From an uncultured Ruminococcus sp. (GTDB taxonomy: Bacteria; Bacillota; Clostridia; Oscillospirales; Acutalibacteraceae), in assembly GCA_905234305.1 (NCBI GenBank), contig CAJOHT010000055.1, positions 1 to 8,903 on the forward strand: a DNA stretch of 8,903 nucleotides, given 5' to 3'. This document shows, piece by piece, positions 1-6,671 of this stretch (position 1 is the stretch's first letter; each line of letters opens with the position of its first letter). The position numbers and the translations under genes were made by a program. The notes beneath the pieces were generated by a model. The model did no database searches. It was given only the letters and a program-made list of their open reading frames with translations, and was not told where the DNA came from.

Positions 1-820
1 CCTTTACCTTGAATTTGTAAACATAGCCTGTAGCAAGACCTTTGCTTGTGAATGAGGTAGTGCCGCTCTTTACTGTCTTTATTTTTTTATAGTCAGTAAC
101 AGTACCGTCTTCTTTTTCGTCAGCGCGCTCGATTATATATTTTGTAGCGGCTGAATTCTTAGCCCATGTTATTTTCATAGCTTTTTCGGTTTTCTTAGCA
201 ACCTTAAGAGAGCTTACGTCGTCGGGAACTGTCATAGCCGTAACAGTAACCGAGGGGCTTGTTGTAGTAACATTAGCTTTTCTCTTAGCTACGATTTTGT
301 ACTTATAAATCCTGCCCGCGGTAATGTTGGCTGTGTTTTTGTAGGAGGTAATAGTCATATCGTCGATTGTTTTAATCTCGGAATACTTACCCATTTTACC
401 GTTGGACTTTTCATCTGCACGGCTGATAACGTAGCTTGTAGCGTTAGCAACCTTGTCCCATCTGATGATTACATAATCCTTAGCTGTGGACTTAACCTTG
501 AAATTCTTGGGAGCCGCGGGAGTGATTACAGGCTCCGTGGTCGCCTGAGTAGCGGGTTCTGTTTCAGTGGGCGCGGTAGCTTCTGTCGCCGCTGTTTCGG
601 CAGTAGCTTCCGTAGCTTCAGCGTCGGTTGGCGCTTCTGTAGCGTTTGTTTCGCCGAGAACAGGAGCTATCTCAGGGTCGGTCGAGGGGAGAGTTTCTAT
701 CTGCGGCTCGAGGTCAGCAGTTTTACGCGCGGGTGATGTCGCGGCGCTTGCTGAAACGGCGAACGGTATCATAGAAGCTATGATAACTACCGAAATTACA
801 AAAGAAACGAGTTTTTTCAT
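1..820 (-). CDS. Secreted fibronectin type III domain protein (N-terminal part, cut by window edge)
   Basis: The frame opens at the ATG at 820-818 and stays open to the left edge, giving 273 visible residues without a stop. Residues 1-26 form a classic Sec signal peptide: Lys-Lys after Met, a hydrophobic core, then Ala-Ser-Ala with probable cleavage after Ala26. Residues about 55-97 are a low-complexity Ala/Thr/Glu/Pro linker. Two FnIII-like modules follow, at about 101-197 and from about 198 onward. Both carry the same motif, a Tyr and Ile/Val-rich strand followed by Arg-Ala-Asp-Glu-Lys (residues 134-138 and 232-236), so they look like an internal duplication. A good Shine-Dalgarno (AGGAAG at 833-828) lies 7 bases before the start and a promoter lies at 869-897. 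Such proteins in gut Clostridia are exported or surface-attached, often with further binding or catalytic domains. Those would lie outside this window, so the actual role is unknown. Confidence 0.85.
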   Translation of the reverse strand, partial: MKKLVSFVISVVIIASMIPFAVSASAATSPARKTADLEPQIETLPSTDPEIAPVLGETNATEAPTDAEATEATAETAATEATAPTETEPATQATTEPVITPAAPKNFKVKSTAKDYVIIRWDKVANATSYVISRADEKSNGKMGKYSEIKTIDDMTITSYKNTANITAGRIYKYKIVAKRKANVTTTSPSVTVTAMTVPDDVSSLKVAKKTEKAMKITWAKNSAATKYIIERADEKEDGTVTDYKKIKTVKSGTTSFTSKGLATGYVYKFKVK

Positions 821-1130
821 ATGTAAACTTCCTTTCTGAATATAGTTTTGTATACGTACTTGAAATACATTTTAACTCTAAAACTCCTGTTTATCAAGTG
901 ATTTTTGTAAAGATTTTTATTTTTATATATAGTATACAAAAGAATTTGGAATACGGCATTTCTAATAGTCATAAATCCGCATAAAATATGGAAATAATTA
1001 CAACGGGGCTGAACTTGCGCAATAAAATTTTTTATTATTCTAATTTGCAATAACTTTTAAAGCGAAATAGATTAAAATGTTATGTTGAAATAATACAGTG
1101 ATGAATTAATTGCTATGAAAGGAAGATTTT
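821..1130. other. Divergent intergenic region between the FnIII gene and carA
   Basis: This AT-rich stretch of 310 bases has no convincing gene. It holds the FnIII promoter (869-897), a pair of 10-base inverted repeats TTTTGTATAC (846-855) and GTATACAAAA (932-941), an AT-only hairpin AATAAAA/TTTTATT (1021-1036), and the carA ribosome binding site AAAGGAAG (1118-1125). A carA promoter must be here, but no clear one is visible. The best guess is TTGCAA (1045-1050) with TAGATT (1068-1073) at 17 bases, and a TAAAAT (1073-1078) without a good -35 is the alternative. I see no PyrR-type attenuator hairpin with a U-tract and no convincing arginine box. Confidence 0.55.
869..897 (-). promoter_or_regulatory. 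Sigma-A-type promoter of the FnIII gene
   Basis: On the minus strand TTGATA (897-892) is followed, after exactly 17 bases, by TAAAAT (874-869). Both hexamers match the vegetative consensus in five or four of six positions. Transcription would start near 862, giving a leader of about 40 bases that contains the AAAGGAAG ribosome binding site. This is a sequence match only. Confidence 0.6.
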
Positions 1131-2210
1131 ATGAGCCGCGCGTATCTTATTTTGGAAAACGGCACATATTTTGAGGGTAAAGCCTTTGGAGCCCAGAAGG
1201 AAACTACGGGAGAGCTTGTCTTTACAACTGCTATGACAGGTTATCTCGAGACACTTACCGACCCCAGTTATTATGGTCAGGTAGTTATCCAGACTTTCCC
1301 CCTTATTGGAAATTACGGGGTTATTCCCGCTGATTTTGAAAGTGCCGCTCCCGCGTTAAAAGCCTATATTGTTCGTAATTGGTGCCAAGCTCCCAGCAAC
1401 TTCCGTTGTGAGGGTGATCTTGACACTTTTTTAAAAAGCACGGGTATTCCCGGGCTTTACGATATCGACACCCGAGCGCTTACGAGAATTGTCCGCGAGT
1501 ACGGCGTAATGAACTGTAAACTTACGTATACTCTCGATAATCTAGAAAAGGATATCGAGGAGATTAAGCCGTATAAGGTGACTGAAGCGGTAAGCTCAAC
1601 CTCGATTTCGGAGCCTGAGGTATTTGAGGCGGAAAATCCCGAGTATAACGTTGTGCTTATCGACTACGGCGCTAAGCATAATATAGGACGCGAGCTTGTA
1701 AAACGCGGATGCAACCTTACGGTAGTTCCTTATAATACTGCTGCCGAGGAGATACTTAAGCTGAATCCCGACGGTATTATGCTATCGAACGGACCGGGAG
1801 ATCCCGAGGAAAACGTTGAGGCGATAGCCGAGCTTAAAAAGCTGTGCTTACATAAAATCCCGACTTTCGGAATTTGCCTGGGACATCAGCTTCTAGCCTT
1901 GTCGCAGGGAGCTAAAACGGAAAAGCTGCATTACGGCCATCGCGGAGCTAACCAGCCCGCTAAGGAGCTAAAGACAGATCGAGTTTATATTACCTCCCAG
2001 AATCACGGCTACGCGGTAGTTAACGATTCGGTTCCAGAAAATGCCGAGGTTAGTTTCGTGAATGGTAACGACGGAACCTGTGAGGGGATTAATTATAAGG
2101 ATATGCCTGCTTTTTCGGTACAGTTCCACCCTGAGGCTTGCGGAGGTCCTAAGGACACAGCGTTTTTGTTCGATAGATTTATTGAGATGATAAAGAGTAA
2201 TAAGAATTAA
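1131..2210 (+). CDS. carA: Carbamoyl phosphate synthetase small (glutaminase) subunit
   Basis: CarA hydrolyses glutamine and channels the ammonia to CarB for cytosolic synthesis of carbamoyl phosphate, the precursor of arginine and pyrimidines. The protein has 359 residues, the usual family length. The N-terminal CarA domain (about 1-150) includes Gly-Tyr-Leu-Glu and Asp-Pro-Ser-Tyr near 37-48. The class I glutamine amidotransferase domain (about 172-355) shows the oxyanion-loop motif SNGPGDP (219-225), the nucleophile elbow GICLGHQ with Cys249, and the catalytic pair His333 and Glu335 in QFHPE, so the glutaminase looks intact. The ATG at 1131 has AAAGGAAG five bases upstream. carB follows on the same strand after 218 bases with no clear terminator between them, so the two are probably one transcript. 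Whether it serves arginine or pyrimidine synthesis, or both, cannot be told from the sequence; the single visible pair suggests both. The identification is secure. Confidence 0.97.
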   Translation: MSRAYLILENGTYFEGKAFGAQKETTGELVFTTAMTGYLETLTDPSYYGQVVIQTFPLIGNYGVIPADFESAAPALKAYIVRNWCQAPSNFRCEGDLDTFLKSTGIPGLYDIDTRALTRIVREYGVMNCKLTYTLDNLEKDIEEIKPYKVTEAVSSTSISEPEVFEAENPEYNVVLIDYGAKHNIGRELVKRGCNLTVVPYNTAAEEILKLNPDGIMLSNGPGDPEENVEAIAELKKLCLHKIPTFGICLGHQLLALSQGAKTEKLHYGHRGANQPAKELKTDRVYITSQNHGYAVVNDSVPENAEVSFVNGNDGTCEGINYKDMPAFSVQFHPEACGGPKDTAFLFDRFIEMIKSNKN

Positions 2211-2274
2211 GAACTTTAAGATAATAAGTAATAGGTAATAGCCGAATGCAGAACGTTTCAAAAGTATCCAAAAC

Positions 2275-2354
2275 TGACAGCAAAGCTGTCATCCCGAGCC
2301 TGCCGAGGGATCTTAAGATCCTTCGACTCCGCTTACGCTTCGCTCAGGATGACA
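2275..2354. repeat. Hairpin-forming dispersed-type repeat in the carA-carB spacer
   Basis: An 80-base palindrome-rich block stands out from the AT-rich spacer by its GC-rich arms. TGTCATCC (2287-2294) is mirrored by GGATGACA (2347-2354), and four more pairs follow inside (2296-2299 with 2342-2345). A perfect 14-base palindrome, GGATCTTAAGATCC (2308-2321), lies within and its stem extends imperfectly outward. Just upstream, TGACAGC (2275-2281) can form a 7-base stem with GCTGTCA (2285-2291) around an AAA loop, competing for the same left arm. The pattern with TCATCC/GGATGA ends and a GGATC core resembles short non-coding repeats scattered through intergenic regions of many bacterial genomes. 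That it is multicopy here is inference, as only one copy lies in the window. It would be transcribed within the carA-carB message. Confidence 0.65.
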
Positions 2355-2428
2355 TTGTGTGGGGATAAGGATTTCAGAGCGGGACTGCACGGACTGACGA
2401 AGAGATTTAAAAATAAAGGATTGATAGT

Positions 2429-5400
2429 ATGCCGTTAAAATCTGATATAAAGAGAGTTATGGTAATCGGTTCGGGACCGATTGTAATAGGACAGGCAGCG
2501 GAGTTCGACTACGCGGGAACTCAGGCTTGCCGAGCGTTAAAGGAAGAGGGCTTGGAGGTTATTCTTGTTAACTCTAACCCCGCTACGATTATGACCGATA
2601 ACGCTATGGCGGATAAGGTTTATATCGAACCGCTGACTTTAGAGATTGTAAAGAGAATTATTATTAAGGAGCGTCCCGATTCGCTGCTTTCGACGCTTGG
2701 AGGACAGACGGGCTTAACACTTTCGATGCAGCTTGCTAAGGAAGGTTTCCTCGAAAAATACGGGGTTAAGCTGCTCGGAGCCGTTCCCGAAACTATAGAT
2801 AAGGCCGAGGACAGGCAGATGTTCAAGGATACTATGCTTGAGATAAACCAGCCTGTCATCCCTTCTACGGTAGTTAATGATGTTGAAGCGGCTGTTAAGT
2901 TCGCCGACGAAATCGGGTATCCCGTTATAGTACGTCCCGCGTTTACGCTTGGCGGAACAGGCGGCGGTATTGTTAACGACGAGGAAGAGCTTCGAGAAAT
3001 AGCCTCGAACGGACTTGAGCTTTCGCCGATTACCCAGTGTCTTATCGAGAAATGCATCTCGGGCTGGAAGGAAATTGAGTTCGAGGTAATGCGCGACAGC
3101 TTAGGCAACGTTATTACAGTCTGTTCGATGGAGAATTTTGACCCTGTCGGTGTACATACGGGGGACTCTATCGTAATCGCTCCCGCGGTGACTTTAGCGG
3201 ACAAGGAGTATCAGATGCTTCGTTCGGCGGCGCTTGATATTATTTCAGCGCTTAAGGTTGAGGGCGGATGTAACTGTCAGTTCGCTTTAAATCCCGAGAC
3301 CTTTGAATACGCTGTAATCGAAGTTAACCCGCGTGTATCGCGTTCTTCGGCTTTAGCGTCTAAGGCTACGGGTTATCCTATAGCTAAGGTTGCGGCGAAA
3401 ATCGCTATCGGATATACATTAAATGAAATCAAAAACGCCGTTACAGGCTCGACTTACGCGTGTTTTGAGCCCGCGCTCGACTATGTGGTAGTAAAACTGC
3501 CGAAATGGCCCTTCGACAAATTCGTATACGCTAAACGTTCGCTCGGTACCCAGATGAAAGCTACGGGCGAGGTTATGGCTATCGCGCCTACTTTTGAGCA
3601 GGCTATTATGAAGGCTGTGCGCGGAGCGGAAATTTCCCACGATACGCTTGATGACGAGATGTTTGAGGAAATGACCGACGCGTCGCTTATCGACCGTTTA
3701 AGTATCTGCGACGACCTTAGGATGTTCTGCGTTTATGAGGCGCTCAAGCGCGGGATTTCCGTAGATAAAATCCACGAAATCACGCTGATTGACGAATGGT
3801 TCCTCGAGAAACTTATCAACATTATTAAGGTTGATGAGGCTCTTAAGAGCGGAGAGCTTACCGACGAGTTGTATAAACAGGCTAAGGAAATCGGTTTCCT
3901 TGACCGTACCATAGAAAAATTCAGCAATCAGAAGATAAAGAATCCGCTTGTACCCGTTTATAAGATGGTTGATACATGCGCGGCTGAATTTAACGCCGAG
4001 ACGCCTTATTTCTACTCGACTTTTGATAAGGAAAATGAGGCTGAGGAGTTTATCAGAGAGAAAAACAGTCCTAAAAAGACGGTTATCGTTTTTGGCTCAG
4101 GTCCTATCCGTATCGGGCAGGGCATCGAGTTCGACTACGCGTCGGTTCACTGCGTATGGGCGCTTAAGAAAGCGGGATACGAGGTCGTTATCGTAAATAA
4201 TAACCCCGAAACTGTTTCAACCGACTTTGATACCGCCGACAGACTTTATTTTGAGCCGCTTACTAATGAGGACGTTATGGGTATTATCGAAACCGAGAAG
4301 CCTTTCGGAGTAGTTGTGGCTTTCGGCGGTCAGACCGCTATAAAGCTAACCCAGTTCCTGGACGAGCAGGGCGTAAACATCCTTGGAACCTCGTACGACG
4401 CTATCGATATGGCTGAGGACAGAGAACGTTTTGACGAGCTTTTGGAAAAGCATAATATTGCCCGCGCTAAGGGCGTTACGGTAATGACGCTTGAGGAAGC
4501 GCTCGATGCTGCGGATAAAATCGGCTATCCCGTGCTTTTACGTCCGTCATACGTACTCGGCGGACAGAATATGATTATCGCGTTTAACGAAGCCGACGTT
4601 AAGGAATATATGGCGATTATTCTCGCTCAGGAAATCGAGAATCCTATACTTATTGATAAGTATCTTATGGGTACCGAGCTGGAAGTCGACGCTATCTGTG
4701 ACGGCGAGGATATCTTGATTCCCGGTATTATGGAACACGTCGAGCGTTCGGGAGTCCATTCGGGTGACTCTATAGCTGTCTATCCCGCGTGGAACGTTAC
4801 CGACGATATGGTTGAGATTATAATTGAGGCTACGAGAAACTTAGCGCTTTCTTTAAAGACTAAGGGACTTGTCAATATTCAGTATATTGTATATAACGGC
4901 GAGCTTAACGTTATTGAGGTTAACCCGCGTTCGTCGCGTACTATTCCTTATATAAGTAAGGTAACTGGAGTTCCGATGGTGGACCTCGCGACTAAGGCTA
5001 TGCTCGGCGAAAAGCTCAAGGATATGGGCTACGGTACGGGGCTTTATAAGAAGTCGCCTTATTACGCGGTTAAGGTTCCCGTATTCAGCTTTGAGAAACT
5101 TATAAATGTCGATAACCACTTAGGCCCTGAGATGAAATCTACGGGCGAGGTTCTCGGCGTAGCGGGAACTTTGGAGGAAGCTCTTTATAAGGGACTTATC
5201 GGCGCGGGCTATAAGATGAAGCACGGAGGCGGAGTTCTTGTTACAGTACGTGATTCCGATAAAGCGGAGATTGGCGATATAGTTAAGAAGTACGCTGATA
5301 TGGGTTATACAATCTACGCTACCGAGGGTACCGCGGAGGTGCTTAAGTCCTATAATATTGAAGCGGCTATAGTTAAGAAAATTCACGAAAGCGAGCATAA

Positions 5401-6481
5401 TAATACTATCTCGCTTATTGAGAGCGGAAAAATCCAGTACGTTATCTCGACTTCGGCTAAGGGCAGAATCCCGAGCCGTGATTCCGTTAAAATCAGGCGT
5501 AAAACTGTTGAGCGTAATATTCCCTGCCTTACTTCTCTCGATACCGCGAACGCTCTTGCGGATTGCCTTAGAAGCCGTTATTCCCAGGTTAGTACCGAGC
5601 TTGTCGATATCAACAATATGCGTTCCGATAAGATGATGCTTAAGTTTACGAAGATGCAGGGTGCGGGTAACGACTATATCTACTGCAGTACATTCGACCA
5701 GGAAATCAACAATCCCGAGGCGCTTTCGGTAAGACTTTCCGACCGACACTTCGGAATAGGCGGCGACGGTATTATCTTAGTTTGTCCCTCTGAGGTCGCT
5801 GACGCTAAGATGCGTATGTTTAACCTTGACGGAAGCGAGGGTAAAATGTGCGGTAACGGTATCCGCTGTGTTGGTAAGTTCTTATACGACCATAATATGA
5901 TGGATATTAACGAAAGAGATGAACTCAGCATTGAAACCTTAAGCGGTATCAAGAACCTTAAAGCCTTTACTCAGGACGGCGAGGTGACAACTCTGCGTGT
6001 TGATATGGGTAAGGCGGAGCTTAATCCGAAGAATATCCCCGTAAAATGCGATAAGGAAAAGATGATAGGCGAGAGAGTTACTATTGGCGGCAAGGATTAT
6101 GACGTTACCTGTGTATCTATGGGTAATCCTCACTGCGTAGTATTTGTCGATAATGTTGACGGTTTTGATCTCGAGCATATCGGACCTCTCTTCGAGAACG
6201 ACCCGATTTTCCCCGAGCGGGTTAACGCCGAATTTATAAAGGTGCTTAACGACCATACGATTAAGATGAGAGTATGGGAGAGAGGCTCGGGCGAAACATG
6301 GGCTTGCGGAACAGGCGCCTGCGCTGTAGCAGTTGCGGCATGCGAAAACGGCTACTGTAAGAAAGGCGAGGATATTACCGTTAAGCTGAAGGGCGGCGAC
6401 CTGATTATAAACTACACAGACGATACAGTTTATATGACAGGTGAGGCTACAAGAGTCTTTGACGGAGTTATAGAAATTTAA
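2429..6481 (+). CDS. carB-dapF: Fusion protein: carbamoyl phosphate synthetase large subunit (CarB) + diaminopimelate epimerase (DapF)
   Basis: One open frame of 1350 codons encodes two complete enzymes. Residues 1-about 1065 are CarB. The first synthetase half starts with GSGPIVIGQ near residue 14 and has the ATP-grasp motif ENPR-like Glu298-Val-Asn300-Pro-Arg302. The homologous second half starts near 551 with GSGPIRIGQ and has Glu830-Val-Asn832-Pro-Arg834. The allosteric MGS-like domain (about 933-1062) keeps Thr965, Thr968 and Lys984, matching the E. coli effector-site residues Thr974, Thr977 and Lys993. Residues 1070-1350 (281) are full-length DapF, which interconverts LL- and meso-diaminopimelate. 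Its two catalytic cysteines are Cys1141 in MCGNGIRC and Cys1293 in ACGTGACA. The linker is only about five to ten residues. The start has AAAGGA (2415-2420) eight bases upstream. No Shine-Dalgarno precedes the internal Met1069/Met1070, and codon use does not change across the join. A strong terminator follows. Confidence 0.9.
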   Translation: MPLKSDIKRVMVIGSGPIVIGQAAEFDYAGTQACRALKEEGLEVILVNSNPATIMTDNAMADKVYIEPLTLEIVKRIIIKERPDSLLSTLGGQTGLTLSMQLAKEGFLEKYGVKLLGAVPETIDKAEDRQMFKDTMLEINQPVIPSTVVNDVEAAVKFADEIGYPVIVRPAFTLGGTGGGIVNDEEELREIASNGLELSPITQCLIEKCISGWKEIEFEVMRDSLGNVITVCSMENFDPVGVHTGDSIVIAPAVTLADKEYQMLRSAALDIISALKVEGGCNCQFALNPETFEYAVIEVNPRVSRSSALASKATGYPIAKVAAKIAIGYTLNEIKNAVTGSTYACFEPALDYVVVKLPKWPFDKFVYAKRSLGTQMKATGEVMAIAPTFEQAIMKAVRGAEISHDTLDDEMFEEMTDASLIDRLSICDDLRMFCVYEALKRGISVDKIHEITLIDEWFLEKLINIIKVDEALKSGELTDELYKQAKEIGFLDRTIEKFSNQKIKNPLVPVYKMVDTCAAEFNAETPYFYSTFDKENEAEEFIREKNSPKKTVIVFGSGPIRIGQGIEFDYASVHCVWALKKAGYEVVIVNNNPETVSTDFDTADRLYFEPLTNEDVMGIIETEKPFGVVVAFGGQTAIKLTQFLDEQGVNILGTSYDAIDMAEDRERFDELLEKHNIARAKGVTVMTLEEALDAADKIGYPVLLRPSYVLGGQNMIIAFNEADVKEYMAIILAQEIENPILIDKYLMGTELEVDAICDGEDILIPGIMEHVERSGVHSGDSIAVYPAWNVTDDMVEIIIEATRNLALSLKTKGLVNIQYIVYNGELNVIEVNPRSSRTIPYISKVTGVPMVDLATKAMLGEKLKDMGYGTGLYKKSPYYAVKVPVFSFEKLINVDNHLGPEMKSTGEVLGVAGTLEEALYKGLIGAGYKMKHGGGVLVTVRDSDKAEIGDIVKKYADMGYTIYATEGTAEVLKSYNIEAAIVKKIHESEHNNTISLIESGKIQYVISTSAKGRIPSRDSVKIRRKTVERNIPCLTSLDTANALADCLRSRYSQVSTELVDINNMRSDKMMLKFTKMQGAGNDYIYCSTFDQEINNPEALSVRLSDRHFGIGGDGIILVCPSEVADAKMRMFNLDGSEGKMCGNGIRCVGKFLYDHNMMDINERDELSIETLSGIKNLKAFTQDGEVTTLRVDMGKAELNPKNIPVKCDKEKMIGERVTIGGKDYDVTCVSMGNPHCVVFVDNVDGFDLEHIGPLFENDPIFPERVNAEFIKVLNDHTIKMRVWERGSGETWACGTGACAVAVAACENGYCKKGEDITVKLKGGDLIINYTDDTVYMTGEATRVFDGVIEI
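5633..6481 (+). other. dapF: DapF (diaminopimelate epimerase) domain of the fusion
   Basis: This marks the DNA for the epimerase part, starting at the tandem ATG-ATG codons for Met1069 and Met1070. Numbered from Met1070 it has 281 residues, the length of a stand-alone DapF (about 275). It begins like free-standing enzymes with a Lys-Phe-Thr-Lys-Met then Gly-Asn-Asp motif. Cys72 (MCGNGIRC) and Cys224 (ACGTGACA) are the acid/base pair, and the flanking GSGET motif for substrate binding is present. Cofactor-free PLP-independent epimerisation of LL-diaminopimelate supplies meso-diaminopimelate for cell-wall cross-links and lysine. Free translation from these ATGs is not excluded, but the bases just upstream contain no AGGAGG-like site, so production as part of the fused polypeptide is favoured. 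Confidence 0.88.
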
Positions 6482-6492
6482 TAAAAGAAGTT

Positions 6493-6525
6493 CACGGTCG
6501 GGTAAATTTGCCCGACTGTGTTTTT
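6493..6525 (+). terminator. Intrinsic terminator after carB-dapF
   Basis: CACGGTCGGG (6493-6502) pairs with CCCGACTGTG (6511-6520) as a 10-base stem with one G-U pair around an 8-base loop, and is followed at once by TTTTT (6521-6525). It begins 12 bases after the TAA stop and should end the carA-carB-dapF transcript, making dapL a separate transcription unit. Confidence 0.9.
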
Positions 6526-6546
6526 AATATGAATTTCCGAATTCTC

Positions 6547-6601
6547 ATAAATTCAGTTTTTACGATTTTTATAAACAAACAATAGTAAAACTGAAATTTA
6601 T
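6547..6601. repeat. Imperfect inverted repeat upstream of the dapL promoter
   Basis: The left arm ATAAATTCAGTTTTTAC (6547-6563) and right arm GTAAAACTGAAATTTAT (6585-6601) are reverse complements except for one bulged base on each side, around a 21-base AT-rich centre. Outer TTCTC (6542-6546) and GAGAA (6607-6611) could add a further short stem. It sits after the carB-dapF terminator and ends 11 bases before the -35 box of dapL, so it should lie outside both mature transcripts. That position fits a DNA-level operator or a decayed small element. Neither function can be shown from sequence. Confidence 0.55.
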
Positions 6602-6612
6602 CAAGCGAGAAC

Positions 6613-6641
6613 TTGCATTATTCTCTTTTTTGTGTTATCAT
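6613..6641 (+). promoter_or_regulatory. Promoter of dapL
   Basis: TTGCAT (6613-6618) and TATCAT (6636-6641) are separated by 17 bases. The -10 box matches the consensus in five of six positions and the -35 keeps the TTG. Transcription would start near 6648, leaving a leader of roughly 20-25 bases with GGAGG (6660-6664). The leader is too short for a riboswitch. Confidence 0.6.
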
Positions 6642-6671
6642 ACTAAATTAGTGAATATTGGAGGCGATTTT

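Noticed and set aside
567..839. Plus-strand open frame rich in Ala, Val and Ser
   Set aside because: It is the reverse reading of the Ala/Thr/Glu linker and signal peptide of the minus-strand FnIII gene, whose domains are recognisable.
1040..1130. Pyrimidine-type attenuator or arginine operator before carA
   Set aside because: I looked for an anti-terminator/terminator hairpin pair with a U-tract and for a clear arginine-box palindrome and found only AT-rich short symmetries.
5120..5749. Long open frame on the minus strand opposite carB-dapF (and similar ones at 2620-3204 and 5939-6256)
   Set aside because: They lie fully antisense to strongly conserved coding sequence, have no recognisable protein content and no ribosome sites. 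They arise from the codon use of the real gene.
5633..6481. A separate, independently translated dapF gene starting at the tandem ATGs
   Set aside because: There is no stop codon between the CarB and DapF parts in the shared frame and no Shine-Dalgarno-like sequence in the 20 bases before the ATGs, whereas every other gene here has a clear one. It remains the main alternative if the junction has a sequencing error.
6630..6671. An upstream in-frame ATG at 6630 as the dapL start
   Set aside because: It precedes the likely -10 box, has no ribosome binding site and adds 14 residues unlike the family's N-terminus. The ATG at 6672 has GGAGG at ideal spacing.
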